A stretch of DNA of 64,000 bases from Paguma larvata (GCA_030068075.1 CM057830.1:21732247-21796246), one strand, 5' to 3'. Positions 1 to 11,364 are shown, counted from the first letter of the stretch. Notes: generated by a model from the letters alone, not told the origin. A program made the numbers and translations.

Positions 1-1290
1 ACCGCTGTTTTCTAATATCAAGTAAAACAGCACCAGGACTCCGATAAGTGGAAGTATCATTAGTAGCAAAGGAATTGATTTCCAGGAACTTCATGTAATT
101 TATTTGATATATTAATAACGTTTTTGTACATACATATTTAGCCTAGGAAAGGCTAAGTGTCTCTTCTGATTTATAGAGATTCCCATGTGACTCAAAACTT
201 GAGATAAACTTAGTTATTGCTAGCAACTTTCTTTTTACCAGGTGAAAGAATAAAAGTTTTGTGATTTTCCAGCGACCATCTGAGAAATGCAAAGACAGTT
301 TTAGGTACAAAAGACAACACTTAGGATTCAGTTTCAGGAAGGCAGAATGTCAAAAGTTGTCAAGACATTTAAGTACTTAATTAAATGGGATCATGGGTGA
401 GTGAAAAAGAATACTTGGCTACCCATTTAACCCAATGACAATGGAAGATTTTAAAAGTAAAGATAGGAACATGATTATTAAAAACCTTAGGTCTTTTAAA
501 AGTGAGAACATTTTGTTTTGTTAAATAATAAGGACATCATAGAGTAACATAAGGCACGGGAAATTATTCTAAGACATAGCCTATTTGCGTTCAAAGCAGA
601 TTACTCAGAAGATGAAGAAAAAACTTTTACATCTTATTAAGAGCAGACCAATAATGTAAGAAAATTGTGTCAATTCAACAGAGGGAAAACCAAATTCTAG
701 TTTTACATGAGTGTAGTATTTGATGCTAGAGCACTTTTAGAAATCTTATAAATAAATTTATCAACCTTAGCTAGCTTGGGCCACAATAAAATTCCCTGTA
801 CCACAAAATTTCCTGCTGATGAAACTGTTAGACCTTGTCAGGTTTTGTCCTACACTTTTTTCTTTTTCATTCTGGAACAACCAATTCTTTTACTTTAGGT
901 CAAAACTATTCTCTCTTCTATAATAAAAACATACTCTGAATACTATATATAAAATAAATATTAACGGTAACTGTTATATAGAGGAAACTCGGAAGTGGAT
1001 AATTATGAACTATCTGTCATATACTATCATTTTATAGCAGACTAGCAAAACTTACAGATAAACATCTCACAACTTTCTATAGTTATATAAAACATATAGT
1101 GATATATTCTTGTAGTACAGGTCCTCAACTTGGCAAAAATAAAATTTGTTAATAAAACCAAGTATATGTACCCTTAAAATTATGTCTAGCAATTAATATT
1201 TTAGTATTTTATCACATTTATAATGATCTAGTTATTTAATGAATATTAATTTAGTATAAGTTTGAGGTTTCTAGTTACCTAAAGATCTTT
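1..1290. other. Unassigned AT-rich sequence
   Basis: No supported gene, RNA or recognisable interspersed repeat was seen here. The sequence is AT-rich with frequent stops in all frames. Short runs such as 'aaataaata' are compositional. An old, very diverged repeat cannot be excluded by eye. Confidence 0.5.
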
Positions 1291-1292
1291 AA

Positions 1293-1436
1293 AAGAATTT
1301 TTTTATTTTATTTTTTAATTTCCAATATGGTTTTATTTATTTATCTTTAAATAATCTCTGTGCTTAATGTGTGGCTCTAACTCACGACCCCAAGATTGAG
1401 AGTTGCACGCTCCACCGACTGACTCAGCCAGGTACC
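1293..1436 (-). mobile_element. Old CAN-type SINE fragment (minus strand)
   Basis: The tRNA-related head lies at the right end: 'ctcacgaccccaagattgag', then 'ccaccgactgactcagccag' and 'gtacc', which is the reverse complement of a CAN SINE head with its B-box. The left side is T-rich, as expected for the A-rich tail of an antisense copy. It lacks the long CT-rich body of the copies at 2461 or 53723, so it belongs to a shorter or older subfamily, like the copy at 51319-51435. No clear target duplication was seen. Confidence 0.65.
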
Positions 1437-1944
1437 ACAAATGTATTTCCTTTTTAAAAACAAAAATAGTATAATAATATACAATTTTTGCATAAAATGT
1501 TTCTTAAAATAATGAATTTTCTCCTTAACAGTCATTGAAACATATTTTAAAATCTCAGCTAACATACAGTGTATAGTCTTGGCTTCAGGAGTAGATTCCT
1601 GTGATTCATCACTTATTTATAACACCCAGTGCTCATCCCAACAAGTGCCCTCCTCAATACCCATCACCCATTTTTCCCACCCCCCAACCCCCCACCCCCA
1701 TCAACCCTCAGTTTGTTCTCTGTATTTAAGAGTCTATTGTGGTTTGCCTCCATTTCTGTTTTTTTATCTTTTTTTCCTTCCCTTCCCCTATGGTCATCTG
1801 TTAAGTTTCTCAAATTCCACATATACGGGAAATCATATGATATCTTTCTATATCTGACTGACTTATCGCTTAGCATAATACCCTTCAGTTCCATCCACGT
1901 TGTTGCAAATGGCAAGATTTCATTCTTCCAAGTAGTACTCCATT

Positions 1945-1955
1945 GTATATGTGTG

Positions 1956-2002
<47 letters not shown>

Positions 2003-2030
2003 ATATATACATATATGTATATATACACAC
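1945..2030. repeat. (TG)n/(TA)n microsatellite inside L1
   Basis: There are alternating TA and TG runs, including about thirteen TG units, ending in 'tatatacacacc'. The equivalent position in the L1 copy at 32.7 kb has only a short 'tgtatataag'. The tract therefore appears to have expanded from a short TA/TG seed within the L1 3' region after insertion. Confidence 0.85.
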
Positions 2031-2460
2031 CACTTCTTCTTTATCCATTTGTCAGTTGATGGACATTTGTGCTCTTTCCATAGTTTGGCTATTGTTTAAA
2101 GCATTGCTATAAATATTGGGGTGCATGTACCCCTTCGAATCAGCACTCCTGTATCCTTTAGATAAATTCCTAGTAGTGCAATCGCTGGGTCATAGCATAG
2201 TTCTACTTTTAATTTTTTGAGGACCCCCCCCAAACTGTTTTCTAGAGTGGCTGCACCAGTTTGTATTCCCACCAACAGTGCAAGAGGGTTCCCCTTTCTC
2301 CACATTCTTGCCGACATCTGTTGTTTCCTGAGTTGTTCATTTTAGCCATTCTGACAGGTGTGTGGTGGTATCTCATAGTGGTTTTGATTTGTATTTCCCT
2401 GATGATGAGGGATGTTGAGCATCTTTTCATGTGTCTTTTGGCAATCTGGATATCTTCTTT

Positions 2461-2670
2461 TTTTTTTTTTAACATTTATTTATTTTTGAGAGACAGAGAC
2501 AGAGCGTGAGCATGGGAAGGGCAGAGAGAGAGGGAGATCCAGAATCCAAAACAGGCTCCAGGCTCTGAGCTGTCAGCACAGAACCCGACACGAGGCTCGA
2601 ACTCACAGACCGTGAGATCATGACCTGAGCCGAAGTCAGTTGCTCAACCGACTGAGCCACCCAGGTGCCC
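2461..2670 (-). mobile_element. CAN SINE (felid-type), minus strand, with target duplication
   Basis: The left end is poly(T) plus 'aacatttatttatttttgag', the reverse complement of the A-tail. The body holds the GA-rich tract, 'ctgagctgtcagcacagaac' and 'gaactcacagaccgtgagat'. The head ends in 'gagccacccaggtgcccc'. It is flanked by near-perfect 15-bp direct repeats 'ctggatatcttcttt' (2446-2460) and 'ctggatgtcttcttt' (2671-2685), so its limits are well defined. It interrupts ORF2 of the L1 at 1556-4035 and is therefore younger than that L1. Confidence 0.93.
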
Positions 2671-2786
2671 CTGGATGTCTTCTTTGGAAAAGTGTCTATT
2701 ATGTCTTCTGCCCATTATTTCATTGGATAATTTGTTTTTCGGGTGTTAAGTTTGCTAAGTTCTTTATAGATTTTTAAAAATTTTTT

Positions 2787-2986
2787 ATGTTTTTATTTTA
2801 TTTTTGAGAGAGAGAGAGGCAGAGCGTGAGTGGGGGAGGGGCACAGAGAGGGAGACAGAATCTGAAGCAGGCTCCGGCTCTGAGCTGTCAGCATAGAGGC
2901 TGACGCAGGGCTTGAACTCATAGACCACCCGATCATGACGTGAGCTGAAGTCAGACGCCCAACCAACTGAGCCACCCAGGCACCCC
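2787..2986 (-). mobile_element. CAN SINE (felid-type), minus strand
   Basis: It has the same organisation as the copy at 2461: T-rich left end, GA-rich body from 'tttttgagagagagagaggc', and head 'gagccacccaggcacccc' at the right. The L1 reads through on both sides ('gttctttatagattttt' before, 'acctttatctgataatgtca' after). The target duplication is probably the AT-rich string 'aaattttttat', with 'aaatattttttat' on the right. Only 116 bases separate it from the previous SINE. Confidence 0.9.
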
Positions 2987-4035
2987 AAATATTTTTTATA
3001 ATAACCTTTATCTGATAATGTCATTTGCAAATATCTTCTCCCATTCTGTCGGGTGCCTTTTAGTTTTGTTGATTGTTTCCTTTGCTGTGTAGAAGAAGCT
3101 TTTTATCTTGATGAGGTGCCTATAGTTCATTTTCACTTTTATTTCCCTTATATTCAGAGACATGTCAAGTAAGAAGTTGCTATCCGTTTTCTCCTGGAGG
3201 ATTTTGATGGTTTCCTGTCTTACATTTAGGTCTTTTATCCAATTTGAATGTATTTTAGTGTATGGTGTAAGAAAGCGGTCCAGTTTCATTCTTCTGCACA
3301 TTGCTGTCCAGTTCTCCCAGCATCATCTGCTAAAGGGACTGTCTTTTGTTCCACTGATAACTCTTTGTCAAAGATTAGTTGGCCATATATTTGTGGGTAC
3401 ATTTCTGGGTTCTCTCTTCTATTCCATTGGTTTATGTGTCTGTTTTTGTGCCAGGACCATACTGTCTTGATGGGTACAGCTTTGTAATACAGGCTAAATT
3501 AGGGAATTGTGATGCCTCCAGCTTTGGTTTTCTTTTTCAACATGACTTTGGCTATTCGGGGTCTTTCATGGTTCCATACAAATTTTAGGTTTATTCTAGC
3601 TCTGTGAAGAATGCTGGTGCTATTTTTATTGATATTGCACTGAATGTGTAGATTGCTTTGGTTGTTTCAGCATTTTAACAATATTTGTTCTTCCAATCAT
3701 GAGCATGGAGTGTTTTTCCATTTCTTTCTGTCTTCTTCAATTTCTTTCATAAGCTTTCTATACTTTTCAGAGTACAGATCTTTTGCCTCTTTGGTTAGGT
3801 TTATTCCTAGGTGTTTTACGGTTTTCTGTGCAATTGTAAATGGGATCAATTCCTTGATATCTCTTTCTTTTGCTTCATTATTAGTGTATAGAAATGCTAC
3901 TGATTTCTGTGCATTGATTTATATCCTGTGACTTTGGTGAATTCATGTATGAGCTCTAGCAGTTTTTTTGTGGCATCTTTCAAGTTTTCCATATAGAATA
4001 TTATGTCATCTGTGAAGAGTGAAAGTTTGACTTAT

Positions 4036-6160
4036 TAATTTTTAAAAATTATGTTAAAACATATATAAAATTTCCTTTTTAACCATTTTTAAGTGTACAT
4101 TTCAGTTGCACTAAGCACATTTTCAGTGTTGTGCAACCATTACCACTATCCATTTCCAGAACTTTGCATCATCTCAAACAAAATTTCTACATCTATTAAC
4201 CTGTGTCATACTTCCTGTCTCTATGAATTTGTCTATTACAGGTATCCCATATAAGTGAAATCATATAATACTGTGTCCTTTTTGTGTCTGGTTCATTTCA
4301 CTTTGCATAATGTTTTCAAGATTTGTCCATGTTGTATCATGTATCAGAACTTTATCCCTTTTAATGGCTGAATAATATTCCATCGTAACTCTATACCATA
4401 TTTTGTTTATTCATCTGTAAGTTGACAGTTGGTTTGTTTCCACCTTTTGTCTAGTGTGGATAATAATGCAAAGAACATTGGCATATAAGTATCTCTTTGA
4501 GTACCTGCTTTCCTTCGGGTATACATCTTGGAGTGGATTTACTGGGTCGTATATTAATTCTACATGTACTTATTTGAAGTACCACCAAACTGCTCTTCAT
4601 AGTGGCTGCATTATTTTCATTCTTGCCAGCAATGTATGAGGGCTCTAATTTCTTCACAGTTAGCTCTGCTTTCTCTAAGATTTATGGTTTTATAGCATTT
4701 ACATTTAAGTCGTTTCATTTTAAATAAATTTGTGTAGAGAGTGTAAAGTAGGAGTCTGACTTCTTTTGAATGTGGAAAGCCAGTTGTCCTATCTACCATG
4801 TGTTAAAGAGATTTGTCTTTCCCCAATGAATGGCTTGGCACCCTTGTTAAAAAAAGCACTTAGCCAACAATGCATGGATTTATTTTTGAACTCTTAATTC
4901 TATACCATTGGTCAGTATGTCTGTCCTTATGCCAGTACCACACTCTTTTGATTACTATAGCTTTGTAATAAATTTTGAAATTTGGAAGTATGATTCCTAC
5001 AACTTTATCTTTTACAAGACTGTTTTTTCTGTCCTTAGCCCCTTGCAGTACCATATGAATTTGAAGTTTGGCTTTTCTACTTCTGCAAAAAAATACTGTT
5101 GGAATGTTGATATGGATTGCATTGAATCTGTAAATTGCTTTGGTTAGTATTGACTTTTGACCATAGTTAGTTTTCCTATCCATGAAAAGGAATATCTTTC
5201 CATTTCTTTAGGTCTTTAATTTTTTTCAGTAGTGTTTTATATTATTTAGCATATAATTTTTTTACCTCCTTGGTTAAATTTATTCCCAAGTGTTTTATTT
5301 TCATTCCTAGTATATTGAAATACAAGTGAATTTTGTGTGTTGATATTGTACCCTGCAAGTTTTCTGATTTTTTTTTAATGACTATATTAGTTTTCTTGTA
5401 GATTCCGTGAGATTTTCTATATATAGCATCATGTCTTCTGTGAATTGAGATAGTTCTATTTCTTCATTTTCAATTTGAATGTCTTTTATTTCCTTTTTTT
5501 TTTTTTGTCTAATTTCTCTGGCTAGAGATTGTAGTACAGTATTAAATGGCAGTGGTAAAAGTAGAGATCCTTGTCTTGTTCTCGATCATAGGGGAAAGCT
5601 TTCAGTTTTTCACCGAGTCTGATGTGAACTCCGGTTTTTTCATACCTGACCTTTATCATATTGAGGAAGCTCCCTTCTAGTCTTAGAACTCTCTAAGAGT
5701 TGTTATCATTAAAGGGTGTCAGATTTTGTCAAATACCTTTTCAGTGTCAAATGAGATGATCATGTGTTCCCTCCCCTCCTTGGTTCTATTATGATATATT
5801 ATGTTGACGCTTGCATTCGTGGGTAAAATCCTGTTTGATCATAGTATATAATCCTTTTAATGTGCTATTTTATTTGGTTTGCTAGTGGTTTGTTGAGAAA
5901 TTTTGCATATATAGTCATAGGAATATTGATCTGTAATTTTCTTTTCCCGTGGTGCCTTTATCTGACTCTGGTATCAAGGTAATGCTGGTCTCAAAGAATG
6001 AATTAGAAAAGGTTCCCTCTTTTATTTTTTGGGGAAGAGTTTAAGTGAGATTTGTGTTAATTCTTTAAATGGTTGAATTCACCAGTGAAGCCATTTGGTC
6101 CTGGACTTTACTTTCTTGTTGTTTTGATGACTGATTCAATCTCTTTATGTATTGTGTGTC
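4036..6160 (-). mobile_element. Older L1 (L1M-like), 3' UTR and ORF2 remnants
   Basis: This minus-strand L1 has its 3' UTR at the left ('gcaaccattaccactatcc', 'aatggctgaataatattcca'). It continues through the ORF2 C-terminal half towards the reverse transcriptase region near 6160. The best-preserved frame is 4860-5183, with KDRKNSLVKDKVVG, LPNFKIYYKAIVIK and VWYWHKDRHTDQW, hallmarks of the segment after the L1 reverse transcriptase. It is much more diverged than the L1 on its left, with many stops and a poly(T) run near 5500. It lacks recognisable ORF1. Confidence 0.82.
4860..5183 (-). pseudogene. L1 ORF2 fragment, post-reverse-transcriptase segment
   Basis: This 107-codon open piece of a dead L1 ORF2 has no functional start of its own. 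It contains the conserved order IPTVFF, LPNFKIYYKAIVIK, VWYWHKDRHTDQWYRIKS, which lies downstream of the reverse transcriptase domain in intact ORF2. Intact L1 ORF2 is roughly 1,270 residues, so this is less than a tenth of it. It is a fossil within the L1 at 4036-6160 with no expected product. Confidence 0.8.
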
Positions 6161-6884
6161 AAGACTTCTGTTTTTGTTTTGTTTGTTTGTTTGTCTTTTG
6201 AGTCAGTGTAGGCAATTTAGGCTACAGTGGAGGCAAGGCAACTAGGAGTGGGTGCCGTCTGGGTAAGTTCCAGGGCCCACTGCTCGGGGGATGTCTTGGC
6301 AGGATGGCTAGATCCAGCACAGTCAGGGACACCTTATCCAGACAGGGGATGCCCCACCATGATTACCCTGGGGTCAGGGCTGGAGGTGGTATGGACCAGG
6401 GGACCCAAGTGCACTGAGATGAGCCTGGCAGGCCAGCTAAGGCTTCTAGACCCTATTCCCACCTATGCTATCAAGGCAAAGGGGGGGAAATATAAGAAAT
6501 TGCACTCATCAGAGCCTTCAACTCCCTGGGAAGAGTTCTATCAGTTTCCCACCTAGGACACTCTAGGGTTAGTAGTAAATGAATTTCTTTCATTTATAGT
6601 CTATTTACCCTTTAAATTTCTTTTTTTTTTCTGCTGTGCTGACCACTCAGTGATATCTCTATTGAAGGTCACTGTATCCGCAGTGAGGCTCTCATCATTA
6701 CCTTTTCTCCTCCTCTCCTGCCCTTCTCTGTGTAGTCCCTCTGTGGTTTATTGTGCAGTAGCTCTACAGTCAGTCAGTCCTCAGTTTATTTCTGAGAGGA
6801 ATTTTTCTGTATGTCGGTATGGATTCACTCTGTCCATGGGAGGAGGTAAGTTCAGGTTCTTTGAACACCACGTCTTAGACTGCC
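6161..6884. other. Unassigned GC-richer block between L1 segments, possible old L1 5' UTR
   Basis: After a (GTTT)n run near 6172-6195 the sequence becomes clearly richer in G and C than its neighbours. A 109-codon plus-strand frame (6227-6556) has no recognisable domain. The stretch 6830-6900 ('ccatgggaggaggtaagttc') vaguely resembles the antisense of old L1 5' UTRs. Its position, directly upstream of the reverse transcriptase remnant of the L1 at 4036-6160, would suit that reading if ORF1 and the ORF2 N-terminus were lost. An unrelated LTR or unique sequence is equally possible. Confidence 0.3.
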
Positions 6885-7612
6885 CTCCTCTCTCTCCTTT
6901 AGTGAGGTGTCTGTTGGTGTCTTTTGCATATTTTTAAATTGCTTTTTTTCTTAATTTTGAGTTCTAAGTGTTCTTTCAATATTTTAGATAATAATCCTTA
7001 ATCAGATGTGTTTTGCAAAGATTTTCTCCTAGTCTGTGACTTATCTTTTATTTCTCTTAATAGTTTCTTTTTCACAGCAGTTTTTAAGTTTAATGAATTC
7101 CAATTAATTTTTTCTTTCATGGCTCATGCTTTTGATGTTGTATCTAAAAACTCATCACCAACCAGAATTATCTAGATTCTTTTCTATGTTCTCGTCTAGA
7201 AATTTATACTTTTGTGTTTTACATTTAGCTCTTTGATCCATTTCGAGTTAAATATTGTGAAGGGTGTAGGTTGTATGTAGATTTAAATGCATTTCTTTGC
7301 ACTTAGATGCCTATTTCTTTCTGCATCATTTGTTAAAAAGACTATTCTTTCTCCCTTAAGTTGCCTTTTTTCCTTTATTAAAGAGAAGCTGACTTCGAAG
7401 GGGTCTATTTCTGGACTCTCTTGTCTGTTCTTTTAACTTACTTGTCTTTTTCTTTCACAAATACCCTACTCTCTTGATAACTGTAGCTCAGTACTAAGTC
7501 TTAAAGTTGAGTAGTGTCACTCCTCTAACTTTGTTCTTTTCCTTCAATACTGTGTTGGCTGTTCTAGGTCTTTTACCTCTCCATATTAACTTAAGTATCA
7601 CTTTCGTCAATA

Positions 7613-7940
7613 CACTTGGCCCTTGATCAACATGGGTTTGAACTGCACAAGTCCACTAACACATGAATTTTTATAGAACAGTAATGTAAATGTATTTTCT
7701 CTTAAGATTTTATTAATAACATTTTCTTTTCTGTAGGTTACTTTATGGTAAAAATACAATATATAATAATACATATAACATGCAAAATGTGTGTTAATCA
7801 ACTACTTATCTTATTGGTAAGGCTTCTGGTCAACAGTAGGCTATTAGTAGTTAAATTTGGGGGGATTAAAATTATACATGTTATTGACTGAATGTGGGGG
7901 CTCAGCACCCCTAACCCCTGCATTGTTCAAAGATCATTTG
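7613..7940. mobile_element. Tigger-like (MER44/Tigger7-type) non-autonomous DNA transposon
   Basis: This is a 328-bp element with imperfect terminal inverted repeats. The left end reads CACTTGGCCCTTGATCAAC; the reverse complement of the right end reads CAAATGATCTTTGAACAAT. It is flanked by TA on both sides (7611-7612, 7941-7942), the hallmark target duplication of Tc1/mariner elements. Internal phrases 'gggtttgaactgcacaagtc' and 'agcacccctaacccctgc' fit the Tigger7/MER44 group as I remember it. It has no transposase frame. Removing the element and one TA restores continuous L1 sequence. Confidence 0.8.
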
Positions 7941-8082
7941 TATCCGTAAAATAACTTGCTGTGATATTGAGTTTGCATTGAGTCTCTAAATCAAGTTGGG
8001 AAAAACTGACATCTTAACAAAATTTAGTTTTCCTCTCCATTTACATGGAATATGTCTCCAGTAATCTAGTTCTTTTTTATGT

Positions 8083-8286
8083 CTTTATTTTAATGTTTAT
8101 TTATTTTGAGAGAGAGAGAGCATGCACAGGGAAATGGCAGAGAGAGAGAGTGGGAGAGAGAGAATTCCAAGCAGGCTTCGTGTGAGCGCAGAGCCTGATG
8201 TTGGACTTGATTTCACAAATTGTGAAATCATGACCTGAGGTGAAATCAAGAGTCAGATGCTTAACCAACTGAGCCACCCAGGTGCC
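8083..8286 (-). mobile_element. CAN SINE, minus strand
   Basis: The left end is 'atgtttatttattttgagag' (antisense A-tail side). The centre has long GA runs and 'attccaagcaggctt', and the right end is the head 'gagccacccaggtgcc'. It is inserted in the old L1: host sequence continues with 'atttctttcatcagagttttatag' on the right. It is more diverged than the copies at 2461 or 53723 and its target duplication is unclear. Confidence 0.87.
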
Positions 8287-9174
8287 ATTTCTTTCATCAG
8301 AGTTTTATAGTTATGTCATATAGTTCTTGGATATATTTGTTAGATTTATACGTATTTGTTTCTGGTTCTAATATAAATGGTATTACATTTTAAATTTCAG
8401 ATTCTAATTGTCCATTGCTTTTATATGAAAAAGCAATTGACTTTTCTATATTAACACTATTCTGCAGCTTTGCAATGATTGCTTATTATCAGTCCCAGGT
8501 TTTTTATATCGTTGTTATTGTCATTGCTAATTGAGATGATATTTTTCTTCTTGTGTACATTTTGGCAGATTGTGTCTTTCAGGGAATTGGTCCATTTCTT
8601 CTAGGTTATCAGATTGGTGGACATAGAGCTTTTCACAATAGTCTTTTATTTTCATTTTAGTGTTTATGGGATTAGTACTAATCACTCTTCTTGCATTTAT
8701 GATAATAGTAATTTTATTTTAAATGATCAATTTTATTAATCATTTCAAAGAACCATCATTTGGTTGTGTTAATTTTATGTTAATCTTATTTCAATTTCAA
8801 TGATTCTGCTAATTTTTATTCTTCTGGTTATGTTGGATTTATTTTTCTTTAACTTTCTAAGGAAGAAGCTTAGATTGTTGATTTAGGTTTTCTTTTCTAA
8901 TTTATGCTATAAATTTCCCTCTAAGCACTACTTTTGCTGCATCATACAGTTTTGATAAGTTGTATTCTCATTTTAATTTTAAACTCTTTCAAGTTCAAAA
9001 TACTTTCTAATTTCTCTCTTTCTAATTTCTTATTATTTAGCCTCTGTATTATTTAGAAGTATACTGTTAAATTTCAAAGTGCTTGGGGATTTTCCAGCTA
9101 CTTTCTGTTATTGATATCAAGTTTAACTTATTGTGATCTGAGAGCATAATGTATATTATTTTAGAATTATAAAT

Positions 9175-9352
9175 TATGTTATTAAAATATATATTATATA
9201 GGTATATATGTTATATATAGTATACTATATAGTATATGTAGTATACTATGGTATATAGCATACATCGTATACTAGTACAGCATATATAGTATACTATATA
9301 TTAATATATGATATATAAATTTATTATTTTATAATTATATTATTCTAAATTT
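9175..9352. repeat. AT-rich dyad repeat (TATAGTATACTATA-like)
   Basis: This run of about 180 bases is almost pure A/T, with repeated 'tatagtatactata' palindromes and variants 'tagcatacatcgtatac'. It interrupts the endonuclease-side part of the old L1. It looks like an expanded AT microsatellite with cruciform potential. No gene is present. Confidence 0.75.
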
Positions 9353-10402
9353 GTTAAATTGTACTTTTTAGCCCAGAATGTAGCTTGTCTTTGTTATGTG
9401 TTACCCTGATGAAAAAAAATTTTGCTGAGTTGGATGAATTATTTTTTAAGGTCAATTAGATCTGTTTGATTGGTACTATATAGTTGAATTCTGTCCTCGT
9501 ATATTTTCTGCCTATTGAATCTATTAATTACTGATAGAGGGGTGTTGAAATCCCGGTTTGTAAGAGTGGATTCATTTATGTCTTCCTACAATTTTGTCAA
9601 TTTATGCCTTAGGTAGTTTGAGGCTATGTTATTGGTTGGACTTATTGGAAAATTGACCTTTTTGTCAGTATTTGATGATAATTTTCCTTTTATGTCTGTA
9701 CCTTGTCATTACTTACTGATAATTTTCCTTTTATGTCTGCTCTGTTAGAAATTAATATAGCTATCCCACTTTTCTTTTTATTACTTTGAGTGTGTAATAT
9801 CTGTCTTTATCCCTTCATTTTTAACCGGTGTCTTTATATTAAAAATGAGTTTTTGTGGAGGATATATAGTTGTTTTTTCTTTATTTAATCTTTATGCCAG
9901 TCTCTTTGTTTTAATTGGTATGTTTAGACCATTGATATCTAAGTTGATGCATTTTTTTTCTTTGAACACTATAAATATTTCATTCCACCCTTTTATTCCA
10001 TACTTTTAAAGAGAAGACTGGTGTAATTCTTATTCTTGCTTCTCTATATGTAAAATGTTTTCTCCCCCTTCTGGATTATTTCAATATTTTCTCTTTGTCT
10101 TTAACTTTCTGAAGTTTTTTTACTCTAGTAGTAGGCTTTTTGATATTCATCCTGCTTGGTCTTTCAGCTTTCTGCATCACTGGTTTGGCGTCTATTGTTA
10201 ATACTAAAATCTTTGTCATACTGTCTCTGGTTCTGATACTTGCTATGACTCCTCAAGTTGTGTTTCTTGTCTTTTAGTATGACTTGTAATTATTTTGTTG
10301 AAAACTGAACATGATGTAATGGATGAAAGGAACAGGTACTAGCTCCAGTGGTTGTTTCTGCTCCTGGGCTTCTACAAGCTGTCTATTTCTGCCTGTGTAT
10401 CA

Positions 10403-10690
10403 CTAAAATTTGGAGACATCATTTTTCCCTGTTACCTCATCCCCAACGGGTCTTGACCTTATTTGGTGGCCTAACATATGATCTATCCTGGTGAATGTTT
10501 TATGTGCGCTGGAAAAGAATGCATATTCTGCTATTATTCTATATATGCCTGTTAGCTCTAGTTGACTCATAGTATTGTTCAAGCCCTGTATATCCTTACT
10601 GCTCTTCTGTTTAGATATTCTGTCCATTATAAAAAGTGGTGTATTGAAGTATTCAACTATTCTTGTTAACTGTCTTATTTCTCCCTTAAA
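10403..10690 (-). pseudogene. L1 ORF2 endonuclease-domain fragment
   Basis: The minus-strand frame at 10403-10627 (74 codons) reads the C-terminal half of the L1 apurinic endonuclease: DRISKQKSSKDIQGLNNTM, then YAFFSSAHKTFTRIDHMLGH. That SSAH...RIDH order is conserved just before the catalytic SDH of L1 endonucleases; here the SDH is not reached in frame. Nucleotide similarity extends left-to-right to about 10690. It is separate from the endonuclease remnant at 9370-9910, so it comes from another L1 copy. Confidence 0.72.
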
Positions 10691-10875
10691 TTTAGAGCCT
10701 GAAAGGCCCTCCTGACACTAATGCAATGGGAATAACAGGGGACAAAATGGTCTCAAGGTGTTGGAATTACAGTTTTCAAAAGAATTGTATAATCTATGAC
10801 ATGTGACTTGCCAGTGGGTAATTTGTTTATCAGAAGGGCTCACAGGGAAGATGGCGTCCAGAAGTTCCACACGCA
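10691..10875. other. Unassigned spacer between two L1 segments
   Basis: This is non-L1 sequence of about 185 bases without an open frame. It ends in 'gggaagatggcgtccagaag', which superficially resembles the start of L1 5' UTRs but is too short to call. It abuts the broken ORF2 of the next L1 directly at about 10876, with no poly(T) tract between them. Confidence 0.4.
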
Positions 10876-11155
10876 GCATTTGTCAAATGCTTTTTCTGCA
10901 TCTATTGACAGGATCATATGGTTCTTATCTTTTCTTTTGCTAATGTGATGTATCACGTTGATTGATTTGCGAATATTGAACCAGCCCTGCAACCCAAGGA
11001 TGAATCATACTTGATCATGGTGGATAATTCTCTTTATATGCTGTTGGATTCGATTTGTTAGTATCTTTTTGAAAATTTTTGCATTGCATCCATATTCATC
11101 AGGGATATTGGCCTGTAATTCTCTTTCTTTCCTGGGTCTCTATCTGGTTTGGGAA

Positions 11156-11359
11156 TCAAAGTGATGCTGGCTTTATAGAATGAGTCTGGGAGTTTTCCTT
11201 CCGTTTCAATTTTTTGGAACAGCTTGAGGAGGATAGGAATGAACTCTGTTTTAAATGTCTGGTAAAATTCTGCAGGGAAGCCATCTGGTCCAGGGCTTTT
11301 ATTTGATGGGAGGTTTTGATAACTGATTCTATTTCTTCACTAGTTATGGGTCTGTTCAA
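11156..11359 (-). pseudogene. L1 ORF2 reverse transcriptase N-terminal remnant
   Basis: The minus-strand frame begins [15 protein letters not shown] (written from its own Met as [15 protein letters not shown]), the conserved start of the L1 reverse transcriptase region. It soon diverges into a shifted reading ([19 protein letters not shown]). Its upstream partner at 11365-12006 is in another frame, so there is a frameshift near 11360. Reverse transcriptase sequence at nucleotide level continues leftward to 10876, where the element is cut. Confidence 0.7.
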
Positions 11360-11364
11360 ATTTT

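Larger units (their letters stand above)
1556..4035 (-). mobile_element. L1 3' half, carnivore type, interrupted by two SINEs
   Basis: This is a LINE-1 read on the minus strand, 3' end at the left. The first ~250 bases match the carnivoran L1 3' UTR ('acccagtgctcatcccaac', 'ttaagtttctcaaattccac'). Next comes the ORF2 C-terminal region: the minus-strand frame at 2096-2317 carries the L1 C-terminal motifs [11 protein letters not shown] and LLGIYLKDTG, and the frame at 3008-3301 reads [25 protein letters not shown]2 homology continues to about 4020. ORF2 is broken by stops, frameshifts and two nested SINEs (2461-2670, 2787-2986), and a TG/TA microsatellite has expanded inside it. It is 5'-truncated, with no ORF1. 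No poly(A) or clear target duplication was identified, and the right edge abuts an older L1. It cannot be active. Confidence 0.88.
6885..10320 (-). mobile_element. Old L1M-type element, ORF2 C-terminus to endonuclease, rearranged
   Basis: Minus-strand L1 similarity starts in the ORF2 C-terminal region ('ttttgcatatttttaaattg', 'aaaactcatcaccaacc'). It resumes seamlessly after the DNA transposon at 7613-7940 ('aaaataacttgctgtgatat', 'caagttgggaaaaactgaca') and is interrupted again by a SINE at 8083-8286. Near 8500 it jumps to the N-terminal side of the reverse transcriptase. It then continues through the region between endonuclease and reverse transcriptase ('ctctaagcactacttttgct') into the endonuclease part near 9370-9910. 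The remainder to about 10320 may be old ORF1/5' UTR, with less certainty. No frame is intact. Confidence 0.72.

Noticed and set aside
1629..2099. 156-codon plus-strand frame with CVCVCV and YIYIY runs
   Set aside because: It is the antisense of the L1 3' end plus a TG/TA microsatellite. The repetition is dinucleotide repeat translated.
6227..6556. 109-codon plus-strand frame as a host exon
   Set aside because: No flanking splice sites were convincing and no domain is recognisable. The GC-rich block is more likely a repeat remnant.
10845..10875. 'gggaagatggcgtccagaag' as the start of a plus-strand L1 5' UTR
   Set aside because: Only about 20 bases resemble the L1 5' end, and the sequence then switches directly to antisense ORF2.
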